From contig DAOVGJ010000168.1 in NCBI GenBank assembly GCA_030672465.1, positions 1 through 7,538 on the forward strand: DNA of 7,538 bases, in the 5' to 3' direction. The translations under genes and the position numbers were made by a program. The notes beneath the pieces are model-generated. The model did no database searches and had not been told where the DNA came from. It was given only the letters and a program-made list of their open reading frames with translations. Origin of the DNA: Pseudomonadota bacterium. Its GTDB lineage: Bacteria > Desulfobacterota > BSN033 > WVXP01 > G020346125. This document shows positions 1-6,586 of this stretch, piece after piece (position 1 is the first letter of the stretch; each line of letters opens with the position of its first letter).

Positions 1-1
1 A

Positions 2-76
2 CATGAGGGATCAGTTGAAAATTCAAAGGAGGTGGTGATAAAAAGGGGACTTAGTAGATTAACAGAGTATTATTAA
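2..76 (+). CDS. Possible 3' end of an upstream gene (partial)
   Basis: A frame is open from the left edge of the window to a TAA at 74-76, giving 24 codons that end in IKRGLSRLTEYY. The composition is protein-like, but the piece is too short to assign to a family. If real, it is the C-terminus of a gene beginning outside the window and lies 39 bases before the likely start of the binding-protein gene, which could make it part of the same operon. A run of this length open by chance is common, and an AT-rich leader of the binding-protein gene is an equally good explanation. A strong Shine-Dalgarno-like string, AAAGGAGGT, lies inside it at 25-33 without a well-spaced start codon. Confidence 0.25.
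   Translation, partial: HEGSVENSKEVVIKRGLSRLTEYY
15..42 (+). promoter_or_regulatory. Candidate sigma-70 promoter ahead of the transport operon
   Basis: TTGAAA at 15-20 matches five of six bases of the -35 consensus. It is separated by 16 bases from GATAAA at 37-42, which matches four of six of the -10 consensus. Transcription from here would give a leader of roughly 65 bases before the binding-protein gene. It rests only on the two hexamers, and such matches are frequent in AT-rich DNA. Confidence 0.25.
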
Positions 77-103
77 TGAGAGTTTTTCAAGAAAATTTAG
101 ATG

Positions 104-110
104 AAGGAGG
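104..110 (+). promoter_or_regulatory. Ribosome binding site that decides the binding-protein start
   Basis: AAGGAGG is a full match to the anti-Shine-Dalgarno core, 5 bases before ATG 116 and 8 before ATG 119. Because it falls inside codons 2-4 of the longer frame starting at 101, the longer start is unlikely to be the one used. Confidence 0.8.
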
Positions 111-115
111 TAATT

Positions 116-1090
116 ATGATGAACCTAAAATTAAGAGCTAATTTTTTTGGTACTATGTGCATTTCGATTTTGATTTCTGCGCTTCTCTGCTTGACTGTCG
201 GGGAGGCGACCGCGGCGAAATTTATCAGACTTAAGTCTTCCTCTCTCGGAGGATCATGGTATGCCGGAGGGGCGGCATGGGCAAAGCTCATTACTGATAA
301 CTATCCAGAATACGTAGCAATCAATGTGGCTGCACCAGGGTTGGATAATGAGAGCCTCAAGCGATTGGCCCGAAAAGAATGTGAACTCGTCTTTTTGACC
401 GGGCCCGGCGCCTATAATGCATACAAGGGAGTACCCCCCACCTGGAAAAAACCACAGAAGATTAGCGGCCTCTTTGGCCTTTGGCCAGGTGTCATAAACG
501 TGATTGTTATGGCAGACTCTAAATTCAAGGCTTTGCAGGATTTAAAGGGGGCAAGCATTGCGACCTATATCCCCGGAGATATCAACGGAGAGCAGGTTCT
601 TGCTCTCCTGAAACATCATGGCATCGGGGAAAAAGATGCAAAGTTCTACAGGATAATGAAGGCGGATGCCTCAAGGATGTTTATCGACAAACGGGTAGAC
701 GCGATTATCTACTACTTCGGCTATGGGCATGCTAACTTGAAGGAAATATCGGCCTCCCGAAAAATCAGATTTTTGCCCCCGGATCCAGAGATGGTAAAGG
801 GATTTATGAAGGAAAATCCTTTTTACTATATCGGCGAGTTTGGGGAAGAGTTTGGCGTGCCGAATCAAAAACAGCTTATCGGCCCTTACCTGACTGGCTG
901 TCGAGCTGACGCACCCGTCGACATGATCTACAAGGTCGTGAAAGCGTGGTTTGATAACCTCGATTGGTTGAAAAGGGTTCTCCCCTCGAACATTCCGTAC
1001 ATGAATGTAAAGAACCCTCGCGCAGGAGTACCCCTCCCTCTTCACCCGGGTGCTGAAAAGTATTTCAAGGAAGCTGGGATAATTAAATAG
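116..1090 (+). CDS. TAXI-family TRAP transporter substrate-binding protein
   Basis: This is the periplasmic receptor of a TRAP transporter, which captures a solute (carboxylates or amino acids in studied relatives) and delivers it to a sodium- or proton-coupled permease. With the start at 116 the product has 324 residues, usual for the TAXI family. A signal peptide is visible: basic start (KLR), hydrophobic stretch at about 12-27, and likely cleavage after ATAA at residue 34. The mature protein opens with the glycine-rich ligand-loop motif GGSWYAGGAAWAKLI (45-59) and ends with the typical LPLHPGAEKYFKEAGI (307-322). An in-frame ATG at 101 exists, but the Shine-Dalgarno AAGGAGG (104-110) lies inside that extension; it is ideally placed for ATG 116 or 119. 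The fused TRAP permease gene follows by 88 bases. The ligand cannot be predicted from sequence. Confidence 0.93.
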   Translation: MMNLKLRANFFGTMCISILISALLCLTVGEATAAKFIRLKSSSLGGSWYAGGAAWAKLITDNYPEYVAINVAAPGLDNESLKRLARKECELVFLTGPGAYNAYKGVPPTWKKPQKISGLFGLWPGVINVIVMADSKFKALQDLKGASIATYIPGDINGEQVLALLKHHGIGEKDAKFYRIMKADASRMFIDKRVDAIIYYFGYGHANLKEISASRKIRFLPPDPEMVKGFMKENPFYYIGEFGEEFGVPNQKQLIGPYLTGCRADAPVDMIYKVVKAWFDNLDWLKRVLPSNIPYMNVKNPRAGVPLPLHPGAEKYFKEAGIIK

Positions 1091-1178
1091 GGTTTGTTGG
1101 GCAAGAAGATGCTGAACCTATTCCACACCAAAGAGTAGGGAGTAGTGCATTCTTTCAGGCGGCACAGCTCTTAGCCAT

Positions 1179-3218
1179 GTGCCAAACTCACAATTAACTA
1201 TGCGGTCGATGGAAAAGATACAGCAGGAAGATATGAGGACCAGGAATCAAGGACCTGGAGGCAGTGTTGAGACCAGTGGGGGGAAGACGGGTCCCGTTGT
1301 AGAAGGTGTAAACATATACGACGATGACGATATTAAGGGGATGCCGAAATTTGGCGGATTCACGAAAATTTTCATCTATTTGGTTGGGGTCTTGGTAAGC
1401 TGCCTTTCGATATATGAGGCGGTTTGGGGCAATTTTGAACCCGCACTTCAGCGGCCATTGCATCTGTTTCTAATGTGCGTGCTCACTTTGCTGCTGTACC
1501 CTTCCGGATTTTTCAAATTCGGAAGCTTAAAAGAGGGATTGACAAATATTGCTCTTATTTTCCTCCTTTTCGCGTCCTGCCTTTGGGCATTTAATAGTTG
1601 GACCCCCCTGTATATCGACCCTTATCCGACAACCTTCGGCATTGTGATGGGCATTATCTGTATACTTCTTGTTTTGGAGGCCACCCGGCGGGCAGTTGGA
1701 ATACCCATGGCAATTATGGGTATTGCGATGCTTGGGTACTGTTTTGTCGGACCTTATTTGCCTCGGTTTTTGGCTCATCCCGGATTTTCCCTCGAGAACG
1801 TGGTGGTCCATACGGTAGTCGGAACCGAAGGGATGATGGGGCTCCTTTTGAGCATAAGTGTTAACCAGATCATTTTCTTCATGATGTTTGCCGCGTTTTT
1901 GATGGTATCCAATTCCACCGGTCTTTTCATGAATTTGTCCAAGGCAATCGCTGGAGGTTATGCAGGTGGTCCAGCCAAGGTTGCCGTAGTAGCCAGCGGA
2001 TTTATGGGAATGATTTCGGGAAGCGCCAGCGGCAATACGGCGACGACCGGGGCGATTACGATTCCTTTAATGATTTCAATGGGCTTTAGGCGTTATATCG
2101 CCGCCGCCATTGAAGCAGTCTCTTCAACCGCGGGACAATTCATGCCACCGATCATGGGGGCATCGGCATTCGTTATCGCCGAATACACGGGGGTCAGTTA
2201 CTGGGGGGTATGCATTGCGGCTTTTGTCCCCGCGGTTATCTATTTTGTCGCTATGTTCTTAGTTGTTGATATTGAGTCGAGAATGGAGGGATTACGAGGG
2301 TTACCCAAATCAGAGCTTCCACAAATATGGGATACCCTTAAAAAAACAATTCCCTTGGTTATCCCCATAGCTGTTTTAGTAATCCTTCTGTCGAAACGGT
2401 ACAGCCCTCAGTGGGCTATATTGAATTCCCTCATCGTTCTCGGCCTTATTTGCTTGCCGATCAAAGCCCAAAGAATGGGTATCAAAAAGATAGCCCGGGG
2501 ACTTTCCCTTACGGCCAAGATATTAATTCCCATTGCCACCTCGTGTGCTACATGCGGAATGATAGTCGGAGTCATGTCGCTGACTGGGTTGGGCAACCGC
2601 CTCTCCTATATGATTATATCGATATCTCAGGGCTCTTTAATGATCGGCTTGCTCTTTACTATGTGCATATCGATCCTCATCGGAATGGGACTCCCGACCC
2701 TCGGAGCATATGTCGTTTTGGCTACTCTCGGAGCCCCGGCTCTAAACCAATTGGGCGCCCCTTTGCTGGGAGCTCACCTCTTCATCTTCTATTTTGCCGC
2801 CATTTCTGCAATAACGCCTCCAGTTTGTCTTGCGGCTTTTGTCGGTGCTGGGATTGCCGGGGCAGACCCGATGAAGGTGGGCTTTCATGCCATGCGCATC
2901 GGGATGATAAAGTATGTCATCCCTTTTATGTTTGTATTCCGGCCGGGCATGCTCCTCGAAGGTTCCTTTCAGTCTATTGTACTGAATATTTTCGAGATGA
3001 TCGTGATTATTGTGCCAATCTCTGTATTGGCCCAAAGATACTGGCTTCAAAAAATCACCTTATTGGAAGCTGCGCTTTTCCTTGGAAGCATCGTTCTGGT
3101 GTTCCCGCTCTCCTTAAAAACCCTCCCGCTTGCCGTTCTCTGTGAAGTTCTGGCAATAGCCATTCATATCATGCGGTACAGGAGAAACTTGGTTTTAAAA
3201 CCTCAACCCATTAATTAA
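1179..3218 (+). CDS. TRAP transporter permease, fused small and large membrane subunits (TAXI type)
   Basis: This inner-membrane protein moves the solute delivered by the binding protein, driven by an ion gradient. Its 679 residues form a DctQ-like part (hydrophobic segments at about 62-80, 94-112, 120-138 and 152-166) fused to a DctM-like part, as is normal for TAXI systems. DctM hallmarks are SGSASGNTATTGAITIPLM (280-298), GMGLPTLGAYVVLATLGAPA (502-521) and ISAITPPVCLAAFVGAG (542-558). Many further hydrophobic helices follow, up to a basic C-terminal tail (RYRRN). About 60 hydrophilic N-terminal residues, including an acidic YDDDD stretch at 47-51, precede the first helix. The start is uncertain: GTG 1179 has no clear ribosome binding site. 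ATG 1200 and ATG 1209 also lack one, ATG 1233 has AGGA four bases upstream, and ATG 1341 directly follows TTAAGGGG. The family call is secure; the 5' end is not. Confidence 0.93.
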   Translation: MPNSQLTMRSMEKIQQEDMRTRNQGPGGSVETSGGKTGPVVEGVNIYDDDDIKGMPKFGGFTKIFIYLVGVLVSCLSIYEAVWGNFEPALQRPLHLFLMCVLTLLLYPSGFFKFGSLKEGLTNIALIFLLFASCLWAFNSWTPLYIDPYPTTFGIVMGIICILLVLEATRRAVGIPMAIMGIAMLGYCFVGPYLPRFLAHPGFSLENVVVHTVVGTEGMMGLLLSISVNQIIFFMMFAAFLMVSNSTGLFMNLSKAIAGGYAGGPAKVAVVASGFMGMISGSASGNTATTGAITIPLMISMGFRRYIAAAIEAVSSTAGQFMPPIMGASAFVIAEYTGVSYWGVCIAAFVPAVIYFVAMFLVVDIESRMEGLRGLPKSELPQIWDTLKKTIPLVIPIAVLVILLSKRYSPQWAILNSLIVLGLICLPIKAQRMGIKKIARGLSLTAKILIPIATSCATCGMIVGVMSLTGLGNRLSYMIISISQGSLMIGLLFTMCISILIGMGLPTLGAYVVLATLGAPALNQLGAPLLGAHLFIFYFAAISAITPPVCLAAFVGAGIAGADPMKVGFHAMRIGMIKYVIPFMFVFRPGMLLEGSFQSIVLNIFEMIVIIVPISVLAQRYWLQKITLLEAALFLGSIVLVFPLSLKTLPLAVLCEVLAIAIHIMRYRRNLVLKPQPIN

Positions 3219-3230
3219 TAAAGGTAATAG

Positions 3231-3238
3231 AAAGGAGG
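3231..3238 (+). promoter_or_regulatory. Strong ribosome binding site of the small exported protein
   Basis: AAAGGAGG stands 5 bases before ATG 3244 and 12 bases after the permease stop codon. It is one of the best translation signals in the window, which argues that the short gene behind it is real and well translated. Confidence 0.8.
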
Positions 3239-3243
3239 AAGAC

Positions 3244-3636
3244 ATGGAAAAAACAAGGAAACTAATAATCATTGTATTGGCAGTATTTTGCTCCTTAGTT
3301 TTCTCTGTCACGGTTATGGCCGAAGGCCTGTCCTTTGACATCACTCCAAAGGCAGAGCTAAAAAAGGTTTCGATGTACCTCAAAAAAATCAGGAAGAAGT
3401 CAACCGAAAAAGCAGTTGTCTTTGACGTTACCGTTAAAAATACCACCTCGGTGCCCCACTTATACAGCGTGACAGTTTTTATACCCGGGGTCGGTGCCGG
3501 TCAGGGTTTCGTCCCGGCCAAAGGCGATAAGAAGCTGGCTCCTCAAGCCGAAGGGACCGCATCCATTGGAATTATTTCTCCGGGATTTCCGACAGAGGCT
3601 TACACCCTCAAGGTTGAGGTGATAGAAGCACGGTAA
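3244..3636 (+). CDS. Small exported protein of unknown function in the TRAP operon
   Basis: I do not recognise the family of this 130-residue protein. The N-terminus is a clear signal peptide: basic MEKTRK, a hydrophobic core at about 7-24, and a likely signal peptidase I site after VMA at residue 26. There is no lipobox cysteine, so it should be soluble in the periplasm. The mature part of about 104 residues has a lysine-rich segment (KKVSMYLKKIRKKSTEK, 40-56) followed by alternating hydrophobic stretches (VVFDVTVKN 58-66, LYSVTVFIPG 73-82, TASIGIISPG 105-114, YTLKVEVIEA 120-129). Together with the proline and glycine turns these suggest a beta-sandwich or Ig-like fold. It starts 25 bases after the permease gene, so it is very probably cotranscribed with it. 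A role as an accessory to the transporter or a periplasmic binding/chaperone protein is inference only. Confidence 0.8.
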   Translation: MEKTRKLIIIVLAVFCSLVFSVTVMAEGLSFDITPKAELKKVSMYLKKIRKKSTEKAVVFDVTVKNTTSVPHLYSVTVFIPGVGAGQGFVPAKGDKKLAPQAEGTASIGIISPGFPTEAYTLKVEVIEAR

Positions 3637-3637
3637 C

Positions 3638-3649
3638 GAATGATCATTC
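3638..3649. promoter_or_regulatory. 12-bp perfect palindrome after the transport operon
   Basis: GAATGATCATTC reads the same on both strands and starts two bases after the stop codon of the small exported protein. Its arms (AATGA and TCATT) recur in the palindrome at 5428-5440, there separated by three bases. It could be a regulator site or chance; nothing further supports a specific protein. Confidence 0.25.
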
Positions 3650-3651
3650 TA

Positions 3652-3691
3652 GGGCCATCACTGCGGGGACCTTAAGGTTCTCCGAGGGCCC
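3652..3691 (+). other. Possible RNA stem-loop in the gap before the M20 gene
   Basis: GGGCC (3652-3656) can pair with GGCCC (3687-3691). Inside, 3665-3671 pairs with 3676-3682 across a TTAA loop, with two G-U pairs; the core ACCTTAAGGT at 3669-3678 is a perfect palindrome. A T-rich stretch, TTTGTTTTT, follows only about 14 bases after the stem, too far for a canonical intrinsic terminator. It may slow or end transcription of the transport operon, but the evidence is weak. The rest of the 191-base gap holds a tandem GTAAAC repeat (3748-3759) and a weak hairpin at 3769-3788. Confidence 0.25.
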
Positions 3692-3827
3692 GAATGACAC
3701 CACATTTGTTTTTCAGCTTAGATTTCTTTTGAAAATCCGAGGGAGGGGTAAACGTAAACTCCTTTAAAGGGGAAGGGTTACTTTTCCCGAGAGGGGTTAA
3801 CACGCCGAATTTGGAGATGATACGTGA

Positions 3828-5177
3828 ATGGAAGAAAAAATTTTGTACAAAATTGAAGAAAGAGAAAAAGAACTCGTTGAGTTATTGAGAAAAGTGATTC
3901 GAATTCCCAGTTTGACAGGAGAGGAAGGTGAAGCGCAGGAGTTTCTCGCCAGTTATTTAAAAAACCTGGGAATGGGAGTAAGCATCTGGGAACCTGACAT
4001 AGAGGAGATCTTCAATACGTTTCCAGAAGTAGCGCAATATCCATCCCATTGGGAACATGATCTCATATTGCCCTATGACACATTGCCTTCCTATGAGGAA
4101 CTGGTTAAGACCGGGAACATAAAGCTTCTCAACTACAAAAATCGCCCGAATGTAGTAGGAATCCTGAAGGGAAAAGGAGGGGGGAGATCCCTTCTCTTGA
4201 CCGGTCATATCGATAACGTAACGGTGGAGCCAAAAAGCGACTGGGCACATGATCCTTTTGGTGCTGAAGTCATAGACGGAAAAATATATGGCCGAGGGGC
4301 TTCAGACATGAAGGGGGGATTGATTGCATCCCTTTCGGCGATCCAGAGCCTGATTGAGGCAGATGTTCCGTTAACAGGCGACGTGATATTTGCGAGTGCG
4401 GTTAACGAAGAGCATTCCGGAAATGGCACGTTGTCAATGATTTGCAAGGGAACCACGGCGGATGTGGCTATTGTTGCTGAACCGTCTGAAAATCAGATCT
4501 TTGTTGCCACTCCTGGGGATGTTTACTGGCAATTGACCGTTGAGGGAATCCCACGATCACCGGGTGCCCGCTGGGAGGGCAAAGAGATGGTCGGGATCAG
4601 CGCCATCGAAAAATTGCCTTTAGCCATTCAAAGCCTCCTCAAATTAGAAGAAGAGCAGAACAAAATGAAACCCGATCCCCTCTATGGGACAAAAAATCCC
4701 TTTTCATGCGTGATCGGAGAAGTTAGTGGTGGGACATATACCACGGTTACAGCAAATCAGTGTGTTCTCAGAGGCTGCATGTATTTCGCTCACGGGCTCG
4801 GTTCAGTGAATAAAATCATGGATCAAATAAAAGAATACATTCTAAAGGGAACCCAATCAGATTCATGGTTTGAGCAGCATCCCGTGAAGACGGCTTTCCT
4901 TCATCACCGAAACAGTTCAAAAATCAACAAAGATCATCCGGTTGTTGAAATCGTTTATGATTCCACCAAGGCTTCCAGCGGGAAATATCCGTCAGTTCTG
5001 GGATCACCCTATTGTGCAGATATGGATATGTTGGTGAATCAGGGAAAGATTCCGACGATAATCTACGGACCAGGGACTATTGCCCATGCACACAAAGCCA
5101 ACGAACTCATATCCATTGATGAATATATCTCATGTGTAAAAGCTTTGGCTCTCAGTATCTATAGGTGGTGCAAATAA
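3828..5177 (+). CDS. M20-family metallo-deacylase (ArgE/DapE-like amidohydrolase)
   Basis: This is a cytoplasmic dinuclear-metal hydrolase of 449 residues that should cleave an N-acyl or other amide bond of a small carboxylate. The metal site is complete: GHIDN with H127 and D129, the bridging D160 in GASDMKGG, catalytic E194 and ligand E195 in NEEHSGNGT, E218 in AEPS, and H422 in AHKANE. It has no signal peptide. The insertion at about 50-108, ending KNRPNVVG before the first metal motif, is typical of the ArgE/DapE deacylase group. In the lid domain the loop that normally carries a conserved histidine (the AHxG/S type) reads GIPRSPGAR at 240-248, with S244 at that place. A GGAG at 3813-3816 stands 11 bases before the ATG. 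Acetylornithine or succinyl-diaminopimelate activity cannot be assumed; beside a TRAP transporter a catabolic role on an imported N-acyl compound is more likely. Confidence 0.9.
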   Translation: MEEKILYKIEEREKELVELLRKVIRIPSLTGEEGEAQEFLASYLKNLGMGVSIWEPDIEEIFNTFPEVAQYPSHWEHDLILPYDTLPSYEELVKTGNIKLLNYKNRPNVVGILKGKGGGRSLLLTGHIDNVTVEPKSDWAHDPFGAEVIDGKIYGRGASDMKGGLIASLSAIQSLIEADVPLTGDVIFASAVNEEHSGNGTLSMICKGTTADVAIVAEPSENQIFVATPGDVYWQLTVEGIPRSPGARWEGKEMVGISAIEKLPLAIQSLLKLEEEQNKMKPDPLYGTKNPFSCVIGEVSGGTYTTVTANQCVLRGCMYFAHGLGSVNKIMDQIKEYILKGTQSDSWFEQHPVKTAFLHHRNSSKINKDHPVVEIVYDSTKASSGKYPSVLGSPYCADMDMLVNQGKIPTIIYGPGTIAHAHKANELISIDEYISCVKALALSIYRWCK

Positions 5178-5258
5178 GGATATCTTCGTAAGCCAACTCA
5201 ATTCATTCAACGACGACCCCCAGGTTTCAAACCAAGTGATTGAGGTTAATCCCTTATC

Positions 5259-5421
5259 TGATCTTTCCGGGGGGGCCGGATCCCCGTAAAGGAAAGATTA
5301 AAGCTCCTCGCTTTAACGAACGAAGAGTTCGCTGTTGGAAGGTCCTGGGAAGGTAGAGGCCTTGTTGGCGTGAAATAGTCTTCCCCTGCGTCGAGCTTAA
5401 GGGGCCACCTTGAGCCACGCA
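5259..5421. other. Array of five consecutive hairpins, possible structured RNA or repeat element
   Basis: Five stems follow one another. H1: ATCTTTCC (5261-5268) with GGAAAGAT (5291-5298), continued inward by GGGG (5269-5272) with CCCC (5282-5285). H2: TAAAGC (5299-5304) with GCTTTA (5310-5315), loop TCCTC. H3: CGAAC (5317-5321) with GTTCG (5327-5331), loop GAAGA. H4: GGGAAG (5347-5352) with CTTCCC (5380-5385) over a 27-base loop. H5: TGCGT (5387-5391) with ACGCA (5417-5421), and GCTTAAG (5395-5401) with CTTGAGC (5409-5415), one G-U pair. H1 to H3 nearly abut. No T-tract follows any stem, so simple termination does not explain the block. It could be a structured leader, a small RNA or a dispersed repeat; I recognise no known family. 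Confidence 0.45.
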
Positions 5422-5424
5422 TTA

Positions 5425-5443
5425 GATAATGAGTATCATTCTT
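5425..5443. promoter_or_regulatory. Fur-box-like operator upstream of the zinc dehydrogenase
   Basis: GATAATGAGTATCATTCTT agrees with the classical Fur consensus GATAATGATAATCATTATC at 15 of 19 positions and has the perfect inner inverted repeat AATGA-GTA-TCATT (5428-5440). A weak promoter, TTGAGC (5410-5415) and TATCAT (5434-5439) with an 18-base spacer, would place the operator on the -10 element, the usual position for repression. The site lies about 70 bases before the dehydrogenase start. The consensus used is that of gamma-proteobacteria, and another regulator could bind such a palindrome, so the protein named is tentative. Confidence 0.4.
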
Positions 5444-5512
5444 AATAACCGATTTTAGCTTGGATAAAGTGGATATATTCACGTTGTCGGTCGGAAAAGG
5501 ATTGGCCAAACG

Positions 5513-6547
5513 ATGAAAGCCCTACGAAAACTCCGACGAGGGCCCGGTCATGTGGACCTCGTGAATATTGACTCCCCTCGGCCCCGAGAAGGGGAGGTAA
5601 TTGTAGAGGTCCAATACGCAGGTATCTGTGGGACAGATATCCACATTCTGCACGACCTCTATCCAAAGGCCCGTCCTCCCGTTACCTTGGGGCACGAGTT
5701 CTGCGGTGTCATATCGGAGTTAGGTCCCAACGTCCAAGGGTGGAAAGTGGGGGATAGGGTTACCGTGGAGTCCGCCGCTGATTTCTGCAGGGTTTGTGAA
5801 TTTTGCAGATCGGGTCAAACGCAACGATGTGAGAAAAGACAGGGCTTTGGATCTGGAAGGGATGGGGCATTCGCATCCTTTGCGGCCACGCGTCAGGATG
5901 GTCTTTATCGGCTCCCCGATCCTGTTTCATTTCAGGAAGGAGCTCTGTGCGAGCCTTTGGCTTGCGCCGTACATGCGGTTATGGAAAGGAGCTCCATCGA
6001 GCCGGGGAAAACGGTGCTTGTAACGGGACCTGGTCCAATTGGCCTATTAGTCCTCCAGGTTGCAAAGGCCGTGGGGGCGATGGTCGTCATCTCAGGTACT
6101 CAACGAGATGAGGAAAGGCTCAAACTGGCAGAACGGATGGGGGCAGATCATTGCGTTCGGATTGACCAACAAGATCTGCATCCGCTGATTCATGAGCTCA
6201 CGAGCGGAATGGGAGTGGATGCGGCTTATGAATGTTCTGGGGCTATGGGTGCATTAAGCGACTGCTTGCAAGGGGTGCGGAAGGGGGGCGAGATCGTTCA
6301 AGTGGGGCTCTTCGGGCACACCATTGAGCTGAACTATGACGACGTCACCTTCAAGGAGGTCCAGATCAAAGGATCATTTACCCATAATCGAGGAACGTGG
6401 AAGAAGGCAATAGAATTATTGAGAGACCGGAAAGTAGACTTAGCTTCCTTGGTGTCTGGGGAATTTCCCCTGGATCAGTGGGAGGAGGCGTTTCGACTTT
6501 TCGAGAAGGGAATAGGATTGAAGTATCTCCTCTATCCCATCGATTGA
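5513..6547 (+). CDS. Zinc-dependent medium-chain alcohol/polyol dehydrogenase
   Basis: A cytoplasmic NAD(P)-dependent dehydrogenase of the MDR superfamily (threonine/sorbitol dehydrogenase-like), oxidising a secondary alcohol to a ketone or the reverse. Length (344 residues) is normal. Catalytic zinc ligands are C39 in GICGTD, H61-E62 in GHEFCG and E147 in CEPLACAVHA. A structural zinc site is intact with C92, C95, C98 and C106. The Rossmann motif GPGPIG lies at 172-177. After the second strand the sequence is SGTQRDEER (194-202), without the aspartate typical of NAD-specific members, which hints at NADP but does not prove it. It is separated from the M20 gene by the structured 335-base gap and may have its own promoter. 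The short-chain dehydrogenase gene follows by 124 bases, suggesting consecutive steps on one substrate. The exact substrate cannot be named. Confidence 0.92.
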   Translation: MKALRKLRRGPGHVDLVNIDSPRPREGEVIVEVQYAGICGTDIHILHDLYPKARPPVTLGHEFCGVISELGPNVQGWKVGDRVTVESAADFCRVCEFCRSGQTQRCEKRQGFGSGRDGAFASFAATRQDGLYRLPDPVSFQEGALCEPLACAVHAVMERSSIEPGKTVLVTGPGPIGLLVLQVAKAVGAMVVISGTQRDEERLKLAERMGADHCVRIDQQDLHPLIHELTSGMGVDAAYECSGAMGALSDCLQGVRKGGEIVQVGLFGHTIELNYDDVTFKEVQIKGSFTHNRGTWKKAIELLRDRKVDLASLVSGEFPLDQWEEAFRLFEKGIGLKYLLYPID

Positions 6548-6586
6548 ATGTATAGGTAGTGTCAGATTCCGAAGCCAGTTGGTTTC

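Larger units (their letters stand above)
5178..5512. other. 335-bp intergenic region without a supported gene
   Basis: No convincing coding sequence lies here on either strand; a minus-strand frame open over most of it overlaps the inverted repeats and shows no known motif. The gap contains a run of inverted repeats at 5259-5421, an operator-like palindrome at 5425-5443, and the leader of the zinc dehydrogenase gene with a modest ribosome binding site (AAAGGA, 5496-5501, 11 bases before ATG 5513). The first 80 bases after the M20 stop codon show nothing notable. Confidence 0.6.

Noticed and set aside
76..144. Short ORF starting at the TAATG overlap at 74-78
   Set aside because: It overlaps the start of the binding-protein gene in another frame and has no suitable ribosome binding site.
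2411..3145. 244-codon + strand frame inside the permease gene
   Set aside because: It is a shifted frame of a well-supported membrane protein; its product is cysteine- and arginine-rich with no membrane or domain pattern.
5259..5300. Intrinsic terminator after the M20 gene
   Set aside because: The stem is strong, but no T-tract follows on the + strand and the next bases form another hairpin.
5460..5479. Promoter TTGGAT with TATATT before the zinc dehydrogenase
   Set aside because: The two hexamers are only 8 bases apart, far below workable spacing.
5246..5509. 87-codon open frame on the minus strand across the structured gap
   Set aside because: It has no clear ribosome binding site, no recognisable domain, and coincides with the inverted repeats; it is better explained as a chance frame in a non-coding or repeated element.
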